DNA of 64,000 nucleotides from Aeromicrobium fastidiosum (GTDB lineage: Bacteria > Actinomycetota > Actinomycetes > Propionibacteriales > Nocardioidaceae): the NCBI RefSeq assembly GCF_017876595.1, contig NZ_JAGIOG010000001.1, positions 1,054,001-1,118,000 of the forward strand. Reading direction: 5' to 3'. Position 1 is the stretch's first letter. Every line of letters starts with the position of its first letter. Below, in pieces: positions 55,889 to 64,000 of this stretch. Under the pieces are notes generated by a model. It was not told where the DNA came from. It made no database searches and saw nothing but the letters and a program-made list of their open reading frames with translations. A program made the position numbers and the translations under genes.

Positions 55889-57570
55889 GCGAACGCGAGC
55901 GGTATGTCATCGGCGTCGACTACGGGACCCTGTCGGGCCGCGCCCTCGTGGTGCGGCTGTCCGACGGGGCCGAGGTCGGCACCGCGGTGACCGAGTACGC
56001 CCATGCGGTGGTGTCCGAGCGGCTGCCATCGGGCGGCCCGATGCTGCCGCCCGACTGGGCGCTGCAGGTGCCGTCGGACTACGTCGACGTGCTGCGCACC
56101 GCGGTGCCCGCCGCCGTGGCCCAGGCCGGGATCGATCCCTCCGACGTCATCGGCATCGCCACCGACTTCACGGCCTGCACCATGGTGCCGACGCTGGCCG
56201 ACGGCACGCCCCTCAACGAGGTGCCGGGCCTGGAGTACCGCCCGCACGCCTACGTCAAGCTCTGGAAGCATCACGCCGCACAGGGCCAGGCTGACCGCAT
56301 CAACGATCTCGCCCGTGCCCGCGGCGAGGAGTGGCTGCCGCGCTACGGCGGGCTCATCTCGTCGGAGTGGGAGTTCGCCAAGGGTCTGCAGCTGCTCGAA
56401 GAGGATCCCGACACGTACGAGCGGATGGAGCGCTGGGTCGAGGCGTCCGACTGGATCGTCTGGCAGCTGTGCGGAACCTACGTGCGCAACGCGTGCGCAG
56501 CCGGCTACAAGGGCATCCTGCAGGACGGTCACTACCCGTCCGAGGAGTTCCTCGCGGCCCTCGCCCCGGGCTTCGCCCGCTTCGTGGCCGACAAGCTCGA
56601 CCAGCCGATCGGCCAGCTCGGCCAGCGTGCCGGCGGCCTGACGGCCGAGGCAGCCGCCTGGACCGGCCTTCCCGAAGGCATCGCCGTCGCGGTCGGCAAC
56701 GTCGACGCCCACGTGGCTGCCCCTGCAGCACAGGCCGTCGACCACGGCCAGATGGTCGCCATCATGGGCACCTCGACGTGCCACGTCATGAGCGCCGGCG
56801 TGCTGCGCGAGGTGCCGGGGATGTGCGGCGTCGTCGACGGCGGCATCGTCGAGGGCAGCTGGGGCTACGAGGCCGGACAGAGCGGCGTCGGCGACATCTT
56901 CGGGTGGTTCGTCGAGCACGGCGTCCCTCCGTACGTCCACGAGGCCGCCGCGGCAGCCAGCATCAGCGTGCACCAGCACCTGACGGCGCTGGCCTCGCAG
57001 CAGGCGGTTGGCGAGCACGGCCTCGTGGCGCTCGACTGGCACAGCGGCAACCGCTCGGTCTTGGTCGACCACGAGCTCTCGGGCCTCGTGGTCGGTCAGA
57101 CGCTCGCCACCCGGCCCGAGGACGTCTATCGTGCCCTGATCGAGGCGACAGCCTTCGGTGCCCGCACGATCATCGAGGCGTTCACGAGCAGCGATGTCCC
57201 GGTCGACGAGCTCGTCGTCGCCGGCGGCCTGTCCAAGAACCCGCTGCTGATGCAGATCTACGCCGACGTCACGCGACTCCCGCTGTCGATCGTCGGTTCC
57301 GAGCAGGGCCCCGCACTCGGCTCTGCCCTCCATGCCGCCGTCGCGGCCGGCGCGTATGCGGACATACGCGCCGCCGCGAAGGCTCTCGGCTCGGTTCGCC
57401 GGGCCGTCTACCTCCCCGACGAGGCTCGGGCCCTCGTGTACGACGAGCTGTTCGCGGTCTTCACCGCCCTGCACGATCATTTCGGGCGTCGCGAACGGCA
57501 GATCATGCACGGGCTGCGCGCCATCCGGCGCAGTGCCCTGGCCTCGTCGGGAGAGGTGGTCGACGCATGA
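55885..57570 (+). CDS. araB: Ribulokinase
   Basis: A 561-residue FGGY-family kinase that phosphorylates L-ribulose. N-terminal ATP and sugar motif (YVIGVDYGTLSGRALVVRL), then YKLWKHHAAQGQAD, then GTSTCHVM, and the FGGY motif VVAGGLSKNPLLMQIYADV. The length and motifs are those of AraB. GTG start within the LacI end (GTGA overlap). Its TGA overlaps araD's ATG. Confidence 0.96.
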   Translation: MSERERYVIGVDYGTLSGRALVVRLSDGAEVGTAVTEYAHAVVSERLPSGGPMLPPDWALQVPSDYVDVLRTAVPAAVAQAGIDPSDVIGIATDFTACTMVPTLADGTPLNEVPGLEYRPHAYVKLWKHHAAQGQADRINDLARARGEEWLPRYGGLISSEWEFAKGLQLLEEDPDTYERMERWVEASDWIVWQLCGTYVRNACAAGYKGILQDGHYPSEEFLAALAPGFARFVADKLDQPIGQLGQRAGGLTAEAAAWTGLPEGIAVAVGNVDAHVAAPAAQAVDHGQMVAIMGTSTCHVMSAGVLREVPGMCGVVDGGIVEGSWGYEAGQSGVGDIFGWFVEHGVPPYVHEAAAAASISVHQHLTALASQQAVGEHGLVALDWHSGNRSVLVDHELSGLVVGQTLATRPEDVYRALIEATAFGARTIIEAFTSSDVPVDELVVAGGLSKNPLLMQIYADVTRLPLSIVGSEQGPALGSALHAAVAAGAYADIRAAAKALGSVRRAVYLPDEARALVYDELFAVFTALHDHFGRRERQIMHGLRAIRRSALASSGEVVDA

Positions 57571-58241
57571 CCATCACCCATGACGTCCGCGCCACGATCT
57601 CCGCGCTGCGCGCCGAGGTCTGCGGCCTCCACTCCGAGCTGACCCGCTACCAGCTGGTCGTCTGGACCGCCGGCAACGTGTCGGCGCGCGTCCCCGGGCA
57701 CGACCTGATGGTCATCAAGCCCAGTGGCGTCTCCTACGACGACCTGACACCCGAGTCGATGGTGCTGTGCGATCTCGACGGCGAGGTCGTCGAGGGCGAT
57801 CTGGCCCCCAGCTCCGACACCGCGGCGCAGGCCTACGTCTACCGGCACATGCCGGACGTCGGCGGTGTCGTGCACACGCACTCCACCTACGCGACGGCCT
57901 GGGCCTCGCGCGCCGAGCCCATCCCGTGCGTCCTGACGATGATGGCCGACGAGTTCGGTGGGCCGGTCCCGGTCGGCCCGTTCGCCCTCATCGGCGACGA
58001 CTCGATCGGGCGGGGCATCGTCGAGACGCTGCAGGGCAGCCGGTCGCCGGCGGTGCTGATGCAGAACCACGGCGTCTTCTCGATCGGCACGAACGCCCGT
58101 TCGGCGGTCAAGGCCGCCGTGATGTGCGAGGACGTGGCCCGCACGGTGCACATCGCCCGCCAGCTGGGCGACCCCGTGCCCATCCCCGACCACCAGGTGA
58201 CGAGCCTGTTCGACCGCTATCAGAACGTCTACGGGCAGTAG
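57567..58241 (+). CDS. araD: L-ribulose-5-phosphate 4-epimerase
   Basis: A 224-residue class II aldolase-fold epimerase, converting L-ribulose 5-phosphate to D-xylulose 5-phosphate. Zinc ligands are in VVHTHSTYATAW (two His) and QNHGVFSIG (His). The family start VWTAGNVSARVPGHDLMVIKPS is clear. Overlaps araB by four bases, 15 bases before araA. Confidence 0.95.
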   Translation: MTITHDVRATISALRAEVCGLHSELTRYQLVVWTAGNVSARVPGHDLMVIKPSGVSYDDLTPESMVLCDLDGEVVEGDLAPSSDTAAQAYVYRHMPDVGGVVHTHSTYATAWASRAEPIPCVLTMMADEFGGPVPVGPFALIGDDSIGRGIVETLQGSRSPAVLMQNHGVFSIGTNARSAVKAAVMCEDVARTVHIARQLGDPVPIPDHQVTSLFDRYQNVYGQ

Positions 58242-58256
58242 CCCCGAGGGAGATCC

Positions 58257-59774
58257 ATGAGCACGCAGCAGCAGAACGCCCCGGAGCGCACCGTCTGGTT
58301 CCTCACCGGGAGTCAGGGCCTGTACGGCGAGGAGACCCTCGCCCAGGTCGCGCAGCAGTCGCGCGAGGTCGCGGCGATGGTCGACGGCGACGAGCGCATC
58401 CCGGTGCCGGTGGTCTGGAAGCCCGTCCTGACCACGGCCGACGCCATCCGGCGCGTCATGCTCGACGCCAACGCCGACGACTCGTGCGTTGGCCTGATCG
58501 GCTGGATGCACACCTTCAGCCCCGCCAAGATGTGGATCCAGGGCCTCGAGGCGATGCAGAAGCCGTTCCTGCACCTGCATACGCAGTGGCACCGCGACAT
58601 TCCCTGGTCGACGCTCGACATGGACTTCATGAACCTCAACCAGGCCGCCCACGGCGACCGCGAGTTCGGCTTCGTCCAGACCCGGCTCCGCCTGCCGCGC
58701 AAGACCGTCGCGGGGCACGTCAGCGATCCGGCGGTCGGTGCGCGCATCGCCACGTGGACGCGTGCCGCCACCGCGGCGCACGACATGCGCACCCTGAGGC
58801 TGGCACGCTTCGGCGACAACATGCGCGACGTCGCGGTCACCGAGGGTGACAAGGTCGAGGCTCAGCGACGCTTCGGGGTCTCGGTCAACACGTTCGGCGT
58901 CAACGACCTCGTCGCCGTCGTCGACGATGTCGAGCCGGGCGCCGTCGACAAGGTTGTCGCCGAGTACGCCGACCTCTACGACATCACGCCCGACCTGCGA
59001 GCGGACGGCGACCGCCACGAGACGCTGCGCTACTCGGCGCAGCTGGAGGTGGGCATGCGCCGCTTCCTGGAGTCCGGCGGATACGGGGCCTTCACGACCA
59101 ACTTCGAGGATCTCGGCGGGCTTCGCCAGCTGCCGGGCATCGCGGTGCAGCGGCTCATGGCCGACGGGTACGGCTTCGGTGGCGAGGGCGACTGGAAGAC
59201 GTCCGTGCTGGTGCGGGTCACCAAGACCATGGCCGAGGGGCTTCCAGGGGGCACCTCGTTCATGGAGGACTACACGTACCACCTCGAGCCCGGGCGCCAG
59301 AAGTCGCTGGGTGCGCACATGCTCGAGGTGTGCCCGACGATCACGAGCGGACGTCCGAGTGCCGAGGCGCACCCGCTCAGCATCGGCGACCGCGGGGACC
59401 CGGTGCGGCTGAAGTTCCTGGCCGACCCGGGCGACGGCATCGTCGTTGGCCTGTCCGATCTCGGTGACCGGTTCCGTCTGACGGCCAACGACATCACGCT
59501 GGTCGAGCCCGACGAGCCGCTGTCGAGCCTGCCGGTCGCGTGCGCGGTGTGGAAGGCGCAGCCGTCGCTGACGACGTCTGCCGAGGCTTGGCTCATGGCC
59601 GGTGGTCCGCACCACACGGTGCTGACGACGGCCGTCGGCGCGGAGGCGTTCGAGGATCTCGCCGAGATCCTTCGCACCGAGCTCGTGCACATCGATGAGG
59701 ACACGACGCCGCGGCGGTTCTTGCAGGAGCTGCGCTGGAACCAGGCGTACTACCGCCTCGCCGACGGGCTGTGA
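58257..59774 (+). CDS. araA: L-arabinose isomerase
   Basis: A 505-residue isomerase converting L-arabinose to L-ribulose. Family-typical stretches include [53 protein letters not shown], and [14 protein letters not shown] with metal ligands. GAGGGAGA precedes the ATG. Together with AraB and AraD it feeds arabinose into the pentose phosphate pathway. The next gene overlaps the stop (GTGA). Confidence 0.96.
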   Translation: MSTQQQNAPERTVWFLTGSQGLYGEETLAQVAQQSREVAAMVDGDERIPVPVVWKPVLTTADAIRRVMLDANADDSCVGLIGWMHTFSPAKMWIQGLEAMQKPFLHLHTQWHRDIPWSTLDMDFMNLNQAAHGDREFGFVQTRLRLPRKTVAGHVSDPAVGARIATWTRAATAAHDMRTLRLARFGDNMRDVAVTEGDKVEAQRRFGVSVNTFGVNDLVAVVDDVEPGAVDKVVAEYADLYDITPDLRADGDRHETLRYSAQLEVGMRRFLESGGYGAFTTNFEDLGGLRQLPGIAVQRLMADGYGFGGEGDWKTSVLVRVTKTMAEGLPGGTSFMEDYTYHLEPGRQKSLGAHMLEVCPTITSGRPSAEAHPLSIGDRGDPVRLKFLADPGDGIVVGLSDLGDRFRLTANDITLVEPDEPLSSLPVACAVWKAQPSLTTSAEAWLMAGGPHHTVLTTAVGAEAFEDLAEILRTELVHIDEDTTPRRFLQELRWNQAYYRLADGL

Positions 59775-60184
59775 GCTCGGCACCTGCCGTCGACGGCTCG
59801 ATGGACGATGCGGGCCATGTGGACCGCCGGCTGGGGCTGGCGCGCGGGCGGCACCACCACACATGGCTCGCGACCCTCGACGAGATGCGACGGCAGGGGC
59901 AGGACGTCGAGGGCCTCGCGCTGCTGCTCGAATGCATCGAGGCCGCCGAGCAGGAGGCGCGCGCGGGGAGCGTGCCCCCGACGCCGACGTACACGCGACG
60001 GGCTGCGGTCATCTTGCGGCGCTGGCGTGACCTCGACGCGGAGGTGAGTCTTCTCGAGAGGTGGACGGCGGCGTTCCCCGCCGACGCCGACGACCCCCGC
60101 GTGCTCGACGTCCGTCTGGCACGCGCCCGCCGCCTGCGCGACGCCAGAAGTCGCAGCCGACCGCGATCAGCGTCCAGGGTCTGA
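59771..60184 (+). CDS. Hypothetical protein coupled to araA
   Basis: A 137-residue, Arg- and Glu-rich, all-helical-looking protein ([21 protein letters not shown], then [17 protein letters not shown] and [16 protein letters not shown]). The GTG start overlaps the araA stop by four bases, so it is probably made with AraA. I recognise no family. The helical pattern resembles a short TPR-like segment. No role in arabinose use can be claimed. Confidence 0.6.
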   Translation: MSSAPAVDGSMDDAGHVDRRLGLARGRHHHTWLATLDEMRRQGQDVEGLALLLECIEAAEQEARAGSVPPTPTYTRRAAVILRRWRDLDAEVSLLERWTAAFPADADDPRVLDVRLARARRLRDARSRSRPRSASRV

Positions 60185-60197
60185 CTATCGTCGCGGC

Positions 60198-60947
60198 ATG
60201 CCTCTCGTGCTGCTCGACTCCGACGGTCCCGTCCGCCTGCTGACCCTCAACGCACCGGAGCGCCGCAACGCGCTCGACTGGCCGCTGCTCGACGAGCTCG
60301 CCGCAGCCGTTCGGGACGTTGCCGCCGACGCGGATGCCCGGGCGCTCGTGGTGACGGGGGCCGGCAAGGGATTCTGCGCCGGAGCCAACCTGAGCAACCT
60401 CTTCGGCGACCTCGACCGTCCGACCGACCAGATGCGCGAGCACCTGATGAAGGTCTACGCCTCGTTCCTCGGCATCCGCGACCTGGCGATCCCGACGATC
60501 GCCGCGGTCAACGGGGCCGCGATCGGCGCCGGGATGAACGTCGCCTTGGCCTGCGACGTGATCGTCGCGGGCCCGCACGCTGGTTTTGGACCGACCTTCG
60601 CCGAGATCGGCCTCCACCCCGGCGGTGGCTGCAGCTGGATGATGACCGAGCGCATCGGTCGCGGACGCACGACGGCCGCGCTGCTCTCGGGTGTGGTGAT
60701 CGGCGCCGACGAGGCGACGCGCATCGGGCTGGCCGATCAACAGTCCGACGACCCCGTCGACACGGCCCTCGGCCTCGCCCGCCTCTACGCCGGCCGCGAG
60801 CCGAAGCTCATGGCCGACATCAAGCAGTCGGTGCGCATCGCGGCGGCGTCCGACCTGGCGACATCCCTCGCGTTCGAGTCGCAGGCTCAAGCCGAATCGA
60901 TGCGCAATGAGCGCTTCCGCGAGTTCATGCAGCGCTTCGCCGACTGA
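60198..60947 (+). CDS. Enoyl-CoA hydratase/isomerase family protein
   Basis: A 249-residue crotonase. Oxyanion-hole segments GKGFCAGANLSNL and VNGAAIGAGMNVALACD are present, and a catalytic-type Glu lies in FAEIGLHPGGGCSW. A TATCGT -10 is exactly six bases before the ATG with no Shine-Dalgarno, so it is probably leaderless. The reaction (hydratase versus isomerase) is not determined. Confidence 0.9.
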   Translation: MPLVLLDSDGPVRLLTLNAPERRNALDWPLLDELAAAVRDVAADADARALVVTGAGKGFCAGANLSNLFGDLDRPTDQMREHLMKVYASFLGIRDLAIPTIAAVNGAAIGAGMNVALACDVIVAGPHAGFGPTFAEIGLHPGGGCSWMMTERIGRGRTTAALLSGVVIGADEATRIGLADQQSDDPVDTALGLARLYAGREPKLMADIKQSVRIAAASDLATSLAFESQAQAESMRNERFREFMQRFAD

Positions 60948-60964
60948 GGAGGTCGGCGACCGGC

Positions 60965-61150
60965 TCAGCTGCTGGGCTCGTCCTCCGGATCGGCAGTGAG
61001 CTCGGGATCGCCGGGCTCGGGGTCGTCGCCGGTGTGGGAGGGCTGCGTGCCAGGCGGCTTGGTGCCGTCGATCGCCTCGGGGCCGAACTGCGACGGGTCT
61101 ACCGTGCCCGGCTCGTCGTCTGCGGGTGTCTCCTGCGGTGTCTCGCTCAT
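60965..61150 (-). CDS. Small acidic disordered protein
   Basis: A 61-residue protein rich in Pro, Glu, Asp and Gly (MSETPQETPADDEPGTVDPS, then GDDPEPGDPELTADPEDEPSS), with no fold or motif seen. The ATG at 61150 lacks a clear ribosome site. It is convergent with the hydratase. Conserved small acidic proteins of this kind occur in actinobacteria, but I cannot name the family. Confidence 0.5.
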   Translation of the reverse strand: MSETPQETPADDEPGTVDPSQFGPEAIDGTKPPGTQPSHTGDDPEPGDPELTADPEDEPSS

Positions 61151-61178
61151 GCGGCGCGCGTACCCGGCACGATCGGTT

Positions 61179-61688
61179 TCACGCGTGGGCGAGGAGGCCG
61201 GCCAGCAGCTCGGCCTGGCCGAGGTGCTTGAGATCGTCCTCGACGACGCTGACGAGTCGCGCTCCGAGCGTCACGGGCGGATCCCAGGAGTCGTCGACGA
61301 CACGGTCGAGATCGGCATCGGCCAGCCGGTCGACGAACGCGGTCGTCGCGGCATGCACGGCGGCGGAGTAGTCGAGCAGCACCGCCGGGTCGACATCCGT
61401 CGCGGCGACCTCGGCGGACGACTGCCCGTGGCCCGTGGCCGCAGCGTCGAAGGGCAGCTGCGAGCGCTTGAAGAACCCGCCGGACGTCCACACCTCGTCC
61501 GTCGCTGCGACGTCGGCGACGTGGGAGTCCTGCACGCGCAGCAGGTGCCAGACCAGCCACCCGATCGTGTTGGCGTCGTCGGCGACCCGGCGGGTGAGGT
61601 CAGTGCGGTCGGCACCGTCGAGCACCGCAGCCACGCCGTCGTGGATGCGTCCGAAGGCGTCGGTGAGCAGATCGCGGCCGGCGCTCAT
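61179..61688 (-). CDS. DinB/mycothiol-dependent maleylpyruvate-isomerase-like protein
   Basis: A 169-residue four-helix-bundle protein of the DinB_2/DUF664 group. Putative metal histidines lie at HIxx-like positions in GWLVWHLLRVQDSH and near the C terminus LKHLGQ. Family members are mycothiol S-transferases or hydrolases in actinobacteria. ATG 61688 is used, two bases after the DUF4235 stop. Confidence 0.8.
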   Translation of the reverse strand: MSAGRDLLTDAFGRIHDGVAAVLDGADRTDLTRRVADDANTIGWLVWHLLRVQDSHVADVAATDEVWTSGGFFKRSQLPFDAAATGHGQSSAEVAATDVDPAVLLDYSAAVHAATTAFVDRLADADLDRVVDDSWDPPVTLGARLVSVVEDDLKHLGQAELLAGLLAHA

Positions 61689-61690
61689 GC

Positions 61691-62008
61691 TCAGGACCCG
61701 GGCCACTCGCCGGTCGCGCGCTCGAACGTGCGCGCGCCCTGGCGCTGGATGACGGTCTTGACCGCGGAGTAGATCGCGCCCTGGATGACCGCGGCGAGCA
61801 GGATCTCCTTGAAGTCGTACTCCGACTCCAGCGGTCCGGGCGGATCGACGGCGTCACCGGCGCTGACCCGCTTCCAGACCTGCTTGAAGATGATGCTGGC
61901 GAGCAGTCCGCCGGCGATCGAGCTGACGATCCCGACGGGGCGGTACAGGATCTTGGCCGAGGTGCTGGGGGCCTTGCCGGGGGCGCGGCTGGCGTTGTGT
62001 GCGGGCAC
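61691..62008 (-). CDS. DUF4235 membrane protein
   Basis: A 105-residue protein: N-terminal basic arm, a hydrophobic segment (VGIVSSIAGGLLASIIFKQVW), a short charged middle with VDPPGP, and a second helix (KEILLAAVIQGAIYSAVKTVI). This is the DUF4235 pattern. GTG start at 62008. Function unknown. Same-strand and close to the PfpI and DinB-like genes. Confidence 0.87.
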   Translation of the reverse strand: MPAHNASRAPGKAPSTSAKILYRPVGIVSSIAGGLLASIIFKQVWKRVSAGDAVDPPGPLESEYDFKEILLAAVIQGAIYSAVKTVIQRQGARTFERATGEWPGS

Positions 62009-62017
62009 GGTGGGGCC

Positions 62018-62620
62018 TCAGGCTTTCGCGAAGACGTCGGTGAGGGTGGCGTTGAAGGCGTCGAGGTCATCGGGATTGCGCGACGTGACGAGGTCCCAGC
62101 CGTTGGCGGGGCAGTGGAAGACCGTTTCGTCTACCCACGAGCCGCCGGCGTTGGCGATGTCGGTCCTGAGGCTCGGGAACGACGTCAGGGTCTTGCCGGG
62201 CAGCACGCCGGCCTCGACCAAGGCCCACGGTCCGTGGCAGATCGCTGCGACGGGCTTGCCGGCGTCGGCGAACGCCTTGACCATCGCGACCGAGTCGTCG
62301 TCCGCGCGCACGTGGTCGGCGTTGACCGTGCCACCGGGGATGACGAGGGCGTCGAAGTCGGTCGCCGTGGCATCGGCCACGGTCAGGTCGGGGTCGAAGG
62401 TCGCGTCCTTGTCGACGTCGCCGACCATCGACTGCACCGGCGAGGTCTCGGGGGCGATGAGCGTCGGCTCACCGCCGGCGTCGATCACGGCCTGCCACGG
62501 TGACTCGAGCTCGGCCTTCTCGACGCCGATCTGCGAGGTGAGGAAGGCAATCTTCTTGCCGGACAACGGCTGGCCGGGCTGCGGCTTGTCGGCCTGGGAA
62601 GCGGTGGACGGTGATGACAT
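62018..62620 (-). CDS. DJ-1/PfpI-family protein (type 1 glutamine amidotransferase-like)
   Basis: A 200-residue PfpI-type protein. The nucleophile elbow is VAAICHGPWAL with the catalytic Cys and a following His; the acidic partner is in GKKIAFLTSQIGVEKAEL. Such proteins act as deglycases, chaperones or peptidases. AGGAG precedes the ATG at 62620. Downstream of whiB but separated by a strong hairpin. Confidence 0.9.
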   Translation of the reverse strand: MSSPSTASQADKPQPGQPLSGKKIAFLTSQIGVEKAELESPWQAVIDAGGEPTLIAPETSPVQSMVGDVDKDATFDPDLTVADATATDFDALVIPGGTVNADHVRADDDSVAMVKAFADAGKPVAAICHGPWALVEAGVLPGKTLTSFPSLRTDIANAGGSWVDETVFHCPANGWDLVTSRNPDDLDAFNATLTDVFAKA

Positions 62621-62641
62621 CGAAACTCCTGGAAATGGGTC

Positions 62642-62677
62642 GGCGCGGCCACGGAGCTGAGCTGCCGTGACCGCGCC
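62642..62677 (-). terminator. Terminator hairpin between whiB and the PfpI gene
   Basis: GGCGCGGCCACGG (62642-62654) and CCGTGACCGCGCC (62665-62677) form a 13-bp stem with one wobble and a 10-base loop in the 64-bp gap. Confidence 0.7.
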
Positions 62678-62684
62678 GGTGAGA

Positions 62685-62972
62685 TCAGCTGGCGATCTTC
62701 TCCTGGCGGGCGAGTGCGGCGCGCTCACCCTCGGTCAGACCGCCCCAGACGCCGTACGGCTCGCGCACGGCGAGGGCGTGCTGGCGGCAACGCTCCATGA
62801 CGGGGCAGCTGAAGCACAGCTGCTTGGCTGCCTGCTCGCGACGCTCGCGCTTGGCACCGCGTTCTGCCTCAGGGGAGAAGAAGACGGAGCTGTCGACGCC
62901 CATGCAGGCGCCCTCGTACTGCCACTCGTACGCGTCCATCATCGGACCGGGGAGCCTGTTGACGTTGACCAT
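62685..62972 (-). CDS. WhiB3/WhiD-type redox transcription factor
   Basis: A 95-residue WhiB protein. The four iron-sulfur cysteines are Cys 23, 53, 56 and 62 (GACMGVD and CFSCPVMERC). The beta-turn GVWGGLTEGER (74-) and basic tail follow. The N-terminal RLPGP and DSSVFFSPEAERG segments match mycobacterial WhiB3 and Streptomyces WhiD, which sense redox and NO and act with sigma factors. The ATG at 62972 has GAAAGAGGA just upstream. Divergent from the MerR/CarH-like gene with shared dyads. Confidence 0.9.
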   Translation of the reverse strand: MVNVNRLPGPMMDAYEWQYEGACMGVDSSVFFSPEAERGAKRERREQAAKQLCFSCPVMERCRQHALAVREPYGVWGGLTEGERAALARQEKIAS

Positions 62973-63038
62973 GATGTCCTCTTTCCCCGAATTGAACGGG
63001 ATCAAACCCTTGAAACAGAATGTGTTCGAAACTTACTC

Positions 63039-63080
63039 AGAACTTGTTCAGAGCGCAAGCCCCTGAACAAGTTCTATGCT
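63039..63080. promoter_or_regulatory. Inverted-repeat operator and -10 between whiB and MerR/CarH-like gene
   Basis: AGAACTTGTTCAG (63039-63051) and CTGAACAAGTTCT (63063-63075) form a perfect 13-bp inverted repeat with 11 bases between. Each arm is itself a GAAC-NN-GTTC dyad. TATGCT (63075-63080) is a -10 six bases before the MerR-gene ATG, overlapping the right arm. Confidence 0.75.
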
Positions 63081-63086
63081 GAGCAC

Positions 63087-64000
63087 ATGCCGAACCCCCA
63101 GAGCGACGAGGCCGCCGAGCCTGTCGCGACGGGGACGCCGGTGGCCGCCATGGTGTGGAACGTCGGGTCCGTCGCCGAGCGGCTGGGCATCTCGCCGTCG
63201 ACGCTGCGCACCTGGGAGCGCCGGTACGGAGTGGGCCCCACGCATCGCACCGCGGGAGGCCATCGCCGGTACACCGAGGACGACATCGCGCGGGTCACGC
63301 TGGTGCAGGCCCTGATCAACCGCGGGGCACCGCCCATGGAGGCCGCCCGGGTGGCTCAGGAGCTGCCGGCGACCGGTCTGGCCGCGGCCCTGTCCGATGC
63401 CTCGGACGACGACCACGGTGCCGACCTCGACCACGCGCAGATCGTCGACGGCATCATCGCGGCGGCGGAGGCGTACGAACCGACCGGTATCGCGTCCCTG
63501 GTCTCGGGAGCACTGCGCCGAGACGGCGTCATCGGTGCATGGGCGGGGGTCATCGCCCCCGCACTCATCCGCATCGGACAGCTGTGGTCAGAGGGGCGGC
63601 TCGGCATCGAGACCGAGCACCTCACGAGCGAGGTCGTGGTCTCCGAGCTGCGCGCACACACCCGGGCGATCGGACGACTCGACACCTCCGGCCCGACCAT
63701 CATCGTCGCGAGCGCCGAGAGCGACCTGCACTCGATGCCGCTCATCGCGCTGGAGGCCGGACTCGCCGAGGCCGGCTTGGCATGCCACGTGCTGGGTGCG
63801 CAGTTCCCGGCCAAGGCCCTGGCCAGCATGACGGCCAACCTGCAGCCGACGATCGTGTTCGTCTGGGCCTCGCTGCCGCGCACCGAGGACGACGAGATGT
63901 GGCAGGTCGTCACCGGCATGGCACCGCCGACGACCGTGATCCTCGGCGGACCCGGTTGGCCCGACAATCCCCATGCCCGCGGTCACGCCACCGTGAGCGT
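63087..64000 (+). CDS. MerR-family regulator with CarH-like cobalamin-binding module (3' truncated by window edge)
   Basis: The 304 visible residues start with a MerR HTH (VWNVGSVAERLGISPSTLRT then WERRYGVGPTHRTAGGHRRY, ~24-62). A helical bundle follows with W-x9-EH (Trp 167, Glu 177, His 178 in LWSEGRLGIETEHLTSEV). Next is a cobalamin-type Rossmann segment with Asp 213-x-His 215 (SDLHSMPLIALEAG). That pattern is the hallmark of adenosylcobalamin photoreceptors CarH/LitR, though the Gly of E-x-H-x-x-G is replaced by Pro 218. The stop is beyond the window. No Shine-Dalgarno; a -10 lies six bases upstream. Confidence 0.8.
   Translation, partial: MPNPQSDEAAEPVATGTPVAAMVWNVGSVAERLGISPSTLRTWERRYGVGPTHRTAGGHRRYTEDDIARVTLVQALINRGAPPMEAARVAQELPATGLAAALSDASDDDHGADLDHAQIVDGIIAAAEAYEPTGIASLVSGALRRDGVIGAWAGVIAPALIRIGQLWSEGRLGIETEHLTSEVVVSELRAHTRAIGRLDTSGPTIIVASAESDLHSMPLIALEAGLAEAGLACHVLGAQFPAKALASMTANLQPTIVFVWASLPRTEDDEMWQVVTGMAPPTTVILGGPGWPDNPHARGHATVS

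Overview
The window looks like the replication-origin region of a high-GC actinobacterium. Gene order (dnaA-dnaN-gnd-recF-dciA ... gyrB-gyrA-DUF3566-tRNA-Ile-tRNA-Ala ... ppiA-rhomboid-crgA-DUF881-pknB-pbpA-rodA-pstP-fhaB-fhaA-tRNA-Leu) matches the origin-proximal block of Mycobacterium and Streptomyces relatives. A mycothiol-dependent formaldehyde dehydrogenase, WhiB and CrgA support this. The content resembles Nocardioidaceae (for example Aeromicrobium or Nocardioides), but the genus is an inference.

Region 1-11.5 kb is the replication core. It starts inside dnaA and holds a probable oriC with DnaA boxes and a DnaA-trio-like repeat, then dnaN, gnd, recF, dciA, a convergent PAP2 phosphatase, a perfect parS-type palindrome, gyrB, gyrA and a DUF3566 membrane protein. 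Region 11.5-20.5 kb holds two tRNA genes, a tiny DLW-39 protein, type III glutamine synthetase, an mscR/metallo-hydrolase formaldehyde-detoxification pair, a stress-type membrane operon (YtxH-like, holin-like, DUF3618), a TetR gene diverging from a 59-residue membrane protein, an azoreductase-like flavoprotein diverging from a MarR gene, and an MpaB-like protein.

Region 20.5-26 kb is a dipeptide/oligopeptide ABC importer in which one permease and both ATPases are fused. Region 26-42 kb has a DevS/DevR-like two-component system, glyA, SURF1, a DUF3817 gene, an enoyl-CoA hydratase, cyclophilin, rhomboid, and then the cell-division and cell-wall signalling block (crgA to fhaA) ending at tRNA-Leu.

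Region 42-50 kb is more accessory: a quinone-reductase-like enzyme, a Phd-PIN toxin-antitoxin pair, a broken SnoaL-like start, a GNAT enzyme, an MFS exporter with an ArsR regulator carrying an alpha5-type metal site, a SigE-family sigma factor with its partner, a lipase-like hydrolase, SRPBCC, and a DUF2975/HTH pair. Region 50-60 kb is an L-arabinose regulon: a YtfQRT/YjfF-type furanose importer, a LacI regulator, araB, araD and araA, preceded by two LacI-type operators. Region 60-64 kb has an enoyl-CoA hydratase, small conserved proteins, a PfpI protein, a WhiB3/WhiD-type regulator, and a divergent MerR protein with a CarH-like cobalamin module that runs off the window.

Two themes recur. Eight genes have a -10-like hexamer exactly 6 or 7 bases before the start codon and no Shine-Dalgarno, which indicates leaderless transcripts. 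Many regulator genes have clear dyad operators in short divergent or upstream gaps. I saw no CRISPR array, rRNA, insertion sequence or prophage.
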